DNA from: Anagrus nilaparvatae
Lineage: Eukaryota; Arthropoda; Insecta; Hymenoptera; Mymaridae
Direction: 5' to 3'
Assembly (NCBI GenBank): GCA_022575985.1
Contig: JAKSXM010000206.1
Span: 1,729,379-1,793,378 of the forward strand
DNA length: 64,000 nucleotides
The notes beneath the pieces are model-generated. The model was given only the letters and a program-made list of their open reading frames with translations. It made no database searches and was not told the origin of the DNA. The position numbers and the translations under genes are program-made. Positions 55,430 through 64,000 of the stretch are shown here, piece after piece. Positions within the stretch are counted from its first letter, which is position 1, and every line of letters begins with the position of its first letter.

Positions 55430-58400
55430 GCAAAGTCATTTTATAGTAAAAAAAACATATTTTGAATGTTCGTCGCAGACGGTAAAAAATTTGATAGTAA
55501 AATTATAGTCGATTTAAGGTCAAAAATATGTTCAAAAAACATACACATTTATAGTCAATTCAAATAGTAAAAAAATAGATTTTTAATAGTCAGCATATAG
55601 TAAAAAAAACATCCAAAAAATATACACTTAAGAAAAAATATACAATCAAATCAGGTTATTTTAACTGTCTTATGAATGTTACAAAAACATTCAAATGACG
55701 CCAGAAATATTTCATAAAATTTAGTACTATATTTTCAGTCATTTGAACCTTTTTTTTATGTTCTAAAAACTAAGTATTATTATCAAAAATGATATAATTT
55801 AATGTCATAATAAGGTAAAAAAATAGTCACAAATATATATATTTAATATATTTTTGACATAAGAATAAGTCAAATTTTTGTCATATTTTAGTTATAGACG
55901 GTACACATAATACATTATGCGAATAGTCAAAAAAATGTAAAATCAATGTTGAAAAAACATCCATTATTAGTCATAAAGACAATAATTTCGATAATTAAAA
56001 ATCTAAAATCAAATAGTCATTACAATATTTAAAGAGTGTTCATATGACGTTAAAATATTGTTCGCCTTACAGTAATAAAATTTACCGATTAAGGTTAAAA
56101 GAATAGTCAAATAAATATATTTTGAATGTCTTTATGACACAACACAATGTCTTAAGAAAAATTTTTAAAGTAAAATTTAAATCTTTTATTCAGCTTATAA
56201 AGCGTAAATAAATAGTCATTTGAACATAAAAATAGTATCCGTTTGACGATAAAAATTAGTCTAATTTTAGTAAAAATTTATGTCAGCGAAGGTCAAAAGA
56301 ATAGTCAAACGAATATATTTTTAATGCCCTACTGACAAAACTAAGTGTCCGAGAAAAAACTTTTATAGTAAAATTAAAGTCCTTCGCAGGGTTAATAAAA
56401 GCGAAAAAAAATGGTCATTTGAACATAAAAAAAGTATCCGTTTGACGATAAAAATTAGTCGCACTTTAGTGAAAATTTTAGTCAGCGAAGGTTAAAAAGA
56501 TAGTCAAACGAACATATTTTTAATGTCCTACTAACACAACTAAATGTCCGAGACAAAACTTTTATAGTAAAATTAAAGTCCTTCGCAGGGTTAATAAAAG
56601 CGAAAAAAAATGGTCATTTGAACATAAAAAAAGTATCCTTTTGACTATAAAAATTAGTCGCATTTTAGTGAAAATTTTTGTCATCGAAGGTTAAAAAGAT
56701 AGTCAAACGAACATATTTTTAATGTCTTTTTGACAAAACTAAATGTCCGCCGAAAAACTTTTATAGTAAAATTAAAGTCCTTCGCATAGTTAATAAAAGC
56801 GAAAAAAAATGGTCATTTGAACATAAAAAAAGTATCCTTTTGACTATAAAAATTAGTCGCATTTTAGTGAAAATTTTTGTCATCGAAGGTTAAAAAGATA
56901 GTCAAACGAACATATTTTTAATGTCTTTTTGACAAAACTAAATGTCCGCCGAAAAACTTTTATAGTAAAATTAAAGTCCTTCGCATAGTTAATAAAAGCG
57001 AAAAAAAATGGTCATTTGAACATAAAAAAAGTATCCGTTTGACGATAAAAATTAGTCGCACTTTAGTAAAAATTTTAGTCAGCGAAGGTTAAAAAGATAG
57101 TCAAACGAACATATTTTTAATGTCTTTTTGACAAAACTAAGTGTCCGAGAAAAAACTTTTATAGTAAAATTAAAATCCATTGCACGGTCGATAGAAGCAT
57201 AAAAAAATAGTCATTTGAACATAAAAATAGTATCCGTTTGACGTTAAAATTTAGTCAAATTTTAGTAAAACTTTATGTCAGCAAAGGTAAAAAAAATAGT
57301 CAAACGAACATATTTTTAATGTCTTTTTGACAAAACTAAATGTCCGCCGAAAAACTTTTATAGTAAAATTAAAGTCCTTCACATAGTTAATAAAAGCGAA
57401 AAAAAATGGTCATTTGAACATAAAAAAAGTATCCGTTTGACGATAAAAATTAGTCGCACTTTAGTGAAAATTTTAGTCAGCGAAGGTTAAAAAGATAGTC
57501 AAACGAACATATTTTTAATGTCATAATGACAGAACTAACCGTCCACGGAAAAAAAATTTATAGTAAAATTAAAATCTTTCAAACAGTTTATAAAACGTAA
57601 ATGAATAGTTATTTGAACATAAAAATAGTATCCGTTTGACGATATAAATTAGTCGGATTTTAGTAACATTTTATGTCAGTGGAGGTTAAAAAGATAGTCA
57701 AACGAACATATTTTTAATGTCTTTTTGACAAAACTAAATGTCCGCCGAAAAACTTTTATAGTAAAATTAAAGTCCTTCACATAGTTAATAAAAGCGAAAA
57801 AAAATGGTCATTTGAACATAAAAAAAGTATCCGTTTGACGATAAAAATTAGTCGCACTTTAGTGAAAATTTTAGTCAGCGAAGGTTAAAAAGATAGTCAA
57901 ACGAACATATTTTTAATGTCATAATGACAGAACTAACCGTCCACGGAAAAAAAATTTATAGTAAAATTAAAATCTTTCAAACAGTTTATAAAACGTAAAT
58001 GAATAGTTATTTGAACATAAAAATAGTATCCGTTTGACGATATAAATTAGTCGGATTTTAGTAACATTTTATGTCAGTGGAGGTTAAAAAGATAGTCAAA
58101 CGAACATATTTTTAATGTCTTTTTGACAAAACTAAGTGTCCGAGAAAAAACTTTTATAGTAAAATTAAAATCCATTGCACGGTCGATAGAAGCATAAAAA
58201 AATAGTCATTTGAACATAAAAATAACATCCGTTTGACTTTACAAAGTTTGTCAGATTTTAGTCATAGTTTACGTCAACTGTAGTAAAAAAATAGTCAAAC
58301 GAACGTATTTTTAATGTCTTATTGACAAAACTAAATGTCCGAGAAAAAACTTTGATAGTAAAATAAAAGTCCTTCGCACAGTTGATAGAAGCGTAAAAAA

Positions 58401-58863
58401 TAGTCATTTGAACATAAAAATAACATTCGTTTGACTTTACAAAGTTTGTCAGATTTTAGTCATAGTTTACTCAACTATAGTAAAAAAAATAGTCAAACGA
58501 ACGTATTTTTAATGACTTTTTGACAAAACTAAATGTCCGCGGAAAATCTTTAATAGTAAAATTAAAATCCATTGCACGGTCGATAGAAGCATAAAAAAAT
58601 TGTCATTTGAACATAAAAATAACATCCGTTTGACTTTACAAAGTTTGTCAGATTTTAGTCATAGTTTACGTCAACTGTAGTAAAAAAATAGTCAAACGAA
58701 CGTATTTTTAATGTCTTATTGACAAAACTAAATGTCCGAGAAAAAACTTTGATAGTAAAATAAAAGTCCTTCGCACAGTTGATAGAAGCGTAAAAAATAG
58801 TCATTTGAACATAAAAATAACATTCGTTTGACTTTACAAAGTTTGTCAGATTTTAGTCATAGT
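55430..58863. repeat. 199-bp satellite array, left part
   Basis: The phrase TAGTCAAACGAAC starts at 56500/1, 56700, 56899, 57098, 57297, 57496, 57695, 57894, 58093 and 58292, a strict 199-bp period. Other fixed landmarks are GTCATTTGAACATAAAAA, ATCCGTTTGAC, AGTCAGCGAAGG and AAATGTCCG. Units from about 56100 on are well conserved; 55430-56100 is a diverged edge. Variant types alternate so that some stretches repeat best at 398 bp (57318 versus 57717; 58300 versus 58698), i.e. a dimeric higher-order unit. Non-coding. Confidence 0.92.
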
Positions 58864-58872
58864 TTACTCAAC

Positions 58873-61800
58873 GGCAGTGTCTATCCGAACAAACCGTTTT
58901 TCACGGCAACCGTCTCTAACGGTTGGGATTTCGTCCGTTTTTAACAAAAATCAACCGTCTCTAACGGCACCCGAGAAGAAATTTACTTGCCATTAAAAGG
59001 CATGCCCCATTAAAGGCCAAATTATTCTGCCGTTTTTAACCGTCCCTATAGTAAATAATAGTTACTTTGCCGTTTCTAACCGTAAAAAAGTAGAATTTAA
59101 TGTCTGAGCCGTTATTAACCGTAGGAAAACAGATGTACAAGTTCCTGCCGTTTTGAGCCGTAAAAATAGGAAATAATGAGTAGTCTGCCGTTTTAAACCG
59201 TCTCATAGTAAGTAAAGGTTACTTTGCCGTTTCTAACCGTAGGAAAATAGATCTATAAGTTCCTGCCGTTTTTAGCCGTGAGTATAGAAGTTAATAAAAC
59301 ACCAGCCGTTTTTAACCGTCCCATAGTAAACAATGGTTACTCAGCCGTTTCTAACCGTAGTAAAGTAGAAATTAATGTCTGAGCCGTTTCTAACCGTAGA
59401 AAAATAGATCTACAAGCTCTTGCCGTTTTGAGCCGTGAGAATAGAACATATTGAGAAGCCAGCCGTTTATAACCGCCCAACAATAAATAATTGTTACTCT
59501 GCCGTTTCCTACCGTAGGAAAATATATTTACAAGTTTCTGCCGTTTTTTTTGCCGTGAAAATAAAAAATAACGAGTAGTCTGCCGTTTTAAACCGTCCCA
59601 TAGTAAGAAATGGTTACTCTGCCGTTTCCAACCGTAGGAAAATATATTTACAAGTTTCAACCGTTTTTAGCCGTATGTATAGAAATTAATGAAACCCCTG
59701 CCGTTTTTAACCGTCCCATAGTAAGTAAAGGTTACTCTGCCGTTTCTAACCGTATTAAACTAGAAATTAATGTTTCAGCCGTTTCTAACCGTAGAAAAAT
59801 AGAATTACAAGTTCCTGAGGTGTTGAGCCGTGTCAAAAGAAATTAATGAAACGCCTGCAGTTTGAAACCATCCTATAGTGAATAATGGTTACTCTGCCGT
59901 TTCTAACCGTAATAAAGTAGAAATTCATGTCTGAACCGTTTCTATCCGTAAGAAAAGAGATATACAAGTTCCTGCCGTTTTGAGCCGTGGTTAGAGAACT
60001 TAAAGAAACACCTGCCGTTTTTAATCGTTCAATTGTAAATAATGTTCACTCTGCCGTTTTTAACCGTAATGAAGTAGAAATTAATGTCTGAGCCACTTAT
60101 AACCGTAGGATTATAGGTATGCGAATTCCTGACTCATTGAGTCGTACGAAAAGAACCATGTGGATTTAATAAAATTGATTCTGAACCATTTTTAATCATG
60201 TTAAATTAATAAATTTGTTATCTGCCGTTTTAGACCATTGTAGAAATCCTGAAAAACTGATGTTACTAAGCATTAGGGGGCCGAAGGCCCCGTGCGCCTT
60301 TTTTGAAAAGTATTATATTTTCAACGACAGATTTTTTCTTGCTGTATGCATAATAAAAAATTTAAAAGGAACTATTGTAACGTAGCACATGAGACTTATG
60401 TCCAACTTTCATTCAAAACAAAATAATTTACTTTTTTAATGGTGAAAATATAAAGAACAATTTAAGATTTTAAAGTGCAAGCGCACGGGGCCTTCGGCCC
60501 CCTTATTCTTTTTAAAGATTTTCTAAAGCGTTTCAATAAGTTCTTTTCACACGGTTTAAAACGGCAGGAGCTTGTACATCTATTTTCCTGCGGTTAGAAA
60601 CGGCTCATACATTAATTTATACTTTAATACGGTTGGAAACGGTAGAGCAACTATTATTTACTTTGACACGGTTCAAAACGGCAGGAACTTGCACAACTAT
60701 TTTCCTACGGTTAAAAACGGCTCAGACATTAATTTCTACTTTAATACGGTTAGAAACGGCAGAGCAACTATTATTTACTTTGACACGGTTAAAAACGGCA
60801 GGCGGTATATTAAGTTCTTTTCACACGGTTCTAAACGGCAGGAACTTGTATATCTATTTTCCTACGGTTAAAAACGGCTCAGACATTAATTTTTACTTTA
60901 ATACGGTTAGAAACGGCAGAGCAACTATTTTTTACTGTGACACGGTTCAAAACGGCAGGAACTTCTACATCTAATTTCCTACGGTTAAAAACGGCTCAGA
61001 TATTAATTTCTACTTTAATACGGTTAGAAACGGCAGAGCAACTATTTTTTACTTTGACACGGTTCAAAACGGCAGGAACTTGTACATCTATTTTCCTACG
61101 GTTAAAAACGGCTCAGACATTAATTTCTACTTTAATACGGTTAGAAACGGCAGAGCAACTATTATTTACTTTGACACGGTTCAAAACGGCAGGAACTTGC
61201 ACAACTATTTTCCTACGGTTAAAAACGGCTCAGACATTAATTTTTACTTTAATACGGTTAGAAACGGCAGAGCAACTATTATTTACTTTGACACGGTTAA
61301 AAACGGCAGGCGGTATATTAAGTTCTTTTCACACGGTTCTAAACGGCAGGAACTTGTATATCTATTTTCCTACGGTTAAAAACGGCTCAGACATTAATTT
61401 ATACTTTAATACGGTTAGAAACGGCAGAGCAACTATTTTTTACTTTGACACGGTTCAAAACGGCAGGAACTTCTACATCTAATTTCCTACGGTTAAAAAC
61501 GGCTCAGATATTAATTTCTACTTTAATACGGTTAGAAACGGCAGAGCAAACTATTTTTTACTTTGACACGGTTCAAAACGGCAGGAACTTGTACATCTAT
61601 TTTCCTACGGTTAAAAACGGCTCAGACATTAATTTCTACTTTAATACGGTTAGAAACGGCAGAGTAACTATTTTTTACTTTGACACGGTTCAAAACGGCA
61701 GGAACTTGTACATCTATTTTCCTACGGTTAAAAACGGCTCATACACTAATTTCTTCTTTACTACGGTTAGAATCGGCTGACTTACCATTATTTACTATGA

Positions 61801-61954
61801 GACGGTTAAAAACGGTAGACGATTTGGCCTTCAATGGCAAGTGAAATTCTTCTCGGGTACCGTTTGAAACGGTTGGTTTTTGTTAAAAACCGTCGAAATC
61901 CCAGCCGTTAGAGACGGTTGCCGTGAAAAACGGTTTGTTCGGATAGACACTGCC
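58873..61954. mobile_element. Foldback (FB-like) element with ACGG-box arms
   Basis: The ends GGCAGTGTCTATCCGAACAA (58873) and the exact complement (to 61954) are flanked by the 9-bp duplication TTACTCAAC (58864-58872, 61955-61963). Removing the insert and one duplication restores the satellite phase. The left arm (to about 60240) is a series of GCCGTTTnnAACCGT boxes about 40 bp apart. The right arm (from about 60550) carries the same boxes inverted, ACGGTTnnAAACGGC, in three-box units of about 118 bp with occasional four-box units of about 157 bp. The middle contains a separate hairpin element. Open frames in the arms merely translate the repeats. Drosophila FB/NOF elements (MULE-related) share repeat-built arms and 9-bp duplications; sequence relationship is not shown. 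Confidence 0.88.
60275..60503. repeat. Inner hairpin-ended segment in the foldback loop
   Basis: AGGGGGCCGAAGGCCCC followed by GTGCGC (60275-60297) is exactly inverted at 60481-60503. Each end is itself a hairpin (GGGGCC-GAA-GGCCCC). The 229-bp segment looks like a small nested element or the original loop of the foldback. No coding sequence. Confidence 0.65.
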
Positions 61955-61963
61955 TTACTCAAC

Positions 61964-62830
61964 TATAGTAAAAAAAATAGTCAAACGAACGTATTTTTAA
62001 TGACTTTTTGACAAAACTAAATGTCCGCGGAAAATCTTTAATAGTAAAATTAAAATCCATTGCACGGTCGATAGAAGCATAAAAAAATTGTCATTTGAAC
62101 ATAAAAATAACATCCGTTTGACTTTACAAAGTTTGTCAGATTTTAGTCATAGTTTACGTCAACTGTAGTAAAAAAATAGTCAAACGAACGTATTTTTAAT
62201 GTCTTATTGACAAAACTAAATGTCCGAGAAAAAACTTTGATAGTAAAATAAAAGTCCTTCGCACAGTTGATAGAAGCGAAAAAAATGTTCATTTGCACAT
62301 AAAAATAGTATCCGTTTGACGTTAAAATTTAGTCAAATTTTAGTAAAACATTATGTCAGCAAAGGTAAAAAAAATAGTCAAACGAACATATTTTTAATGT
62401 CTTTTTGACAAAACTAAATGTCCGCCGAAAAACTTTTATAGTAAAATTAAAGTCCATTGCACGGTCGATAGAAGCATAAAAAAATAGTCATTTGAACATA
62501 AAAATAACATTCGTTTGACTTTACAAAGTTTGTCAGATTTTAGTCATAGTTTACTCAACTATAGTAAAAAAAATAGTCAAACGAACGTATTTTTAATGAC
62601 TTTTTGACAAAACTAAATGTCCGCGGAAAATCTTTAATAGTAAAATTAAAATCCATTGCACGGTCGATAGAAGCATAAAAAAATTGTCATTTGAACATAA
62701 AAATAACATCCGTTTGACTTTACAAAGTTTGTCAGATTTTAGTCATAGTTTACGTCAACTGTAGTAAAAAAAATGGTCAAACGAACGTATTTTTAATGTC
62801 TTATTGATAAAACTAAATTTTTTCCTAAAA
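61964..62830. repeat. 199-bp satellite array, right part
   Basis: Continues the array: TAGTCAAACGAAC starts at 61978, 62177, 62375 and 62574, with a variant at 62774. The unit broken by the foldback element resumes in phase. The array ends at about 62830, where similarity stops at AAACTAAATTT. Confidence 0.9.
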
Positions 62831-62947
62831 CTAAACTAAATATAGTAAAAAAAAGTTTAATTTTGGTTATAATTCCAATATTTTTTATCGATGCCCACAG
62901 CAAACTTAATTATTATATTAAGTACTAAGGTCGCAAAAGTTTTGATA

Positions 62948-63013
62948 CTAGCGTGAGCACTAGCACGAGTGTTGGGCGAAGCCGGCCCGAGTTATACGTG
63001 TTCACGCTAGTGT
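62948..63013. repeat. Nested GC-rich hairpin
   Basis: ACTAGCGTGA (62948-62957) pairs with TCACGCTAGT (63004-63013). Inside, GGGC-GAA-GCC(G)GCCC forms a second GC stem. It is isolated in AT-rich DNA and ends in CTAGT, recalling the hairpin-plus-CTAG end of Helitrons, but no 5' end was found. Confidence 0.5.
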
Positions 63014-64000
63014 CTAAGGTATTTCACCAGGTATATCTGATTTCACCCATGGTGCTTTCAGTATATTTTGCTTACCAAGGCGTAGAACGAGTGCAGAAAA
63101 TTCTTTTCAAAGTTTCAAGCACAAATTTTACGCCCGGAAGGGCAAAAAGAATTCAGTGTTACCCTGAAAATAATTTATGTTTATTTAATGTTTTTAAAAG
63201 GAATTATTTTAAGTTTAATTCTTTTAAAATTAATGATTTTTATTTTAATTCTCTGAATTTTAAAAATTAATTTGTAAAAGTATTTGCTTATCAAACTGGG
63301 TATTAATATTTCCCAAACCACATCTCCAGATGTTAATGCCGTAAGATTTGTTATTTTAATTACTTTTTTTTGGAAACACAATGTCCACTAAATACGTTAA
63401 TTTAAAAACCATTTTATTTATTAAGTCCCAAAATTCTTGTTCCCGTAAACAGAAAATTTCGTCTGTCAAAAGTTTTTATGTTTGTTTATTGCATGCGGTA
63501 TTGGCATACCGGTTAAAATTAACTGATTTTTAACATGCGACATGTTTCATAGGGATGGGTATTAGAGGAAGCCTCTCAATTCAGGAGGTGGGGTCGTGAA
63601 AAACTGATGCTAGAGGGGGGGGGGCAAATGGACATTATTTTGATTAGTGGCTTTGAAAACTTTCTGTTCAACAGTTTTAATGTTCTAGAACAATAATTAT
63701 AATAAGCTCAAAAATATCAAAAATGACTTACTTTTTGATTTTCAAAGGGTCTAATAGGTCTTTATAGGCGCTGACTACATTAATTATGTCGTAAATTATA
63801 TTCAACGGGTTCAAAAGAGTGAATTTGGCCATTATTCACCCCAAATACCCCAAAATTTAAATAAACTTTATTTTTAAATTGAATTAAATAAATAGGTTTT
63901 TCAGGTCGCAGATTTCAAAAATTATGTAAAAAATTACATCCACCAGGTTCTGAAGGGGGAAATTGGATATTTTTCACCCTTGCCAACCCTTAGACAAACC
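63014..64000. other. No gene; one inverted family D fragment
   Basis: 63525-63680 (TTAACATGCGACATGTTTCA, a G-run at 63617-63624, CAAATGGACATTATTTTGAT) resembles family D in reverse. The 105-codon plus frame at 62953-63270 crosses the GC hairpin and matches no family. Nothing else recognised to the end of the window. Confidence 0.45.

Noticed and set aside
60572..61780. Regular short repeats with spacers, CRISPR-like at first sight, and several open frames of 99-181 codons
   Set aside because: The repeats are the ACGG boxes of a foldback arm with repetitive spacers in a eukaryotic satellite. The frames translate the repeats in two registers and have no independent support.
62953..63270. 105-codon frame downstream of the satellite
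   Set aside because: It begins inside a GC hairpin, ends in N/F/K-rich low complexity and resembles no protein.
1..64000. Integrated viral (polydnavirus-like) segment or bacterial insert
   Set aside because: No viral or bacterial genes, no operon structure and no circularisation motif seen. The content is ordinary insect transposable elements.

Overview
The window is strongly AT-rich, repeat-dense eukaryotic DNA. It has no operons, no bacterial signals and almost no cellular genes. The one intact cellular gene is an intronless divergent ionotropic chemoreceptor (50432-52258, minus). This family is confined to arthropods and other protostomes, and together with an R1-clade retrotransposon and a Helitron it points to an insect. 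The low GC and the intronless receptor would suit a parasitoid wasp, but nothing here proves that. The window reads as gene-poor euchromatin or a long intron used as a landing site for transposable elements.

Layout. 1-13.9 kb: small inverted-repeat (MITE-like) elements, a tRNA-derived SINE and hammerhead-like motifs. 13.9-17.0 kb: a 3-kb palindromic element. 17.7-27.6 kb: a nested stack. A decayed jockey/CR1/L2-type LINE on the minus strand is split by a TTAA-target element, by a probable solo LTR and by a Transib-like element. The LTR carries two R1-clade copies, and the older R1 copy is itself split by an element with an 8-bp duplication. The younger R1 copy has an uninterrupted 989-codon ORF and a perfect 17-bp target-site duplication. 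29.8-31.6 kb: a foldback element and a decayed MULE-type transposase fragment. 33.5 kb: a speculative terminal exon. 37.8-41.3 kb: a near-perfect 2.5-kb palindrome with a second element at its dyad centre and a Helitron in its right tip. 42.4-44.9 kb: a decayed LINE with RNase H. 45.7-46.5 kb: another palindrome. 50.4-52.3 kb: the receptor gene. 53.7-54.6 kb: a palindrome studded with TTCAAGCAA boxes. 55.4-62.8 kb: a satellite with a strict 199-bp period, interrupted by a 3.08-kb foldback element. That element's arms are arrays of about 40-bp units around ACGGTTnnAAACGGC boxes, and a 9-bp duplication flanks it.

Several insertions can be checked in the window itself. Removing the insert and one duplication restores a LINE reading frame, an R1 sequence or the satellite phase. 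This gives target-site lengths of 4 (TTAA), 5, 8, 9 and 17 bp and a relative order of events. The best candidates for something undescribed are the ACGG-box foldback element in the satellite and the palindrome-within-palindrome at 37.8-40.4 kb.
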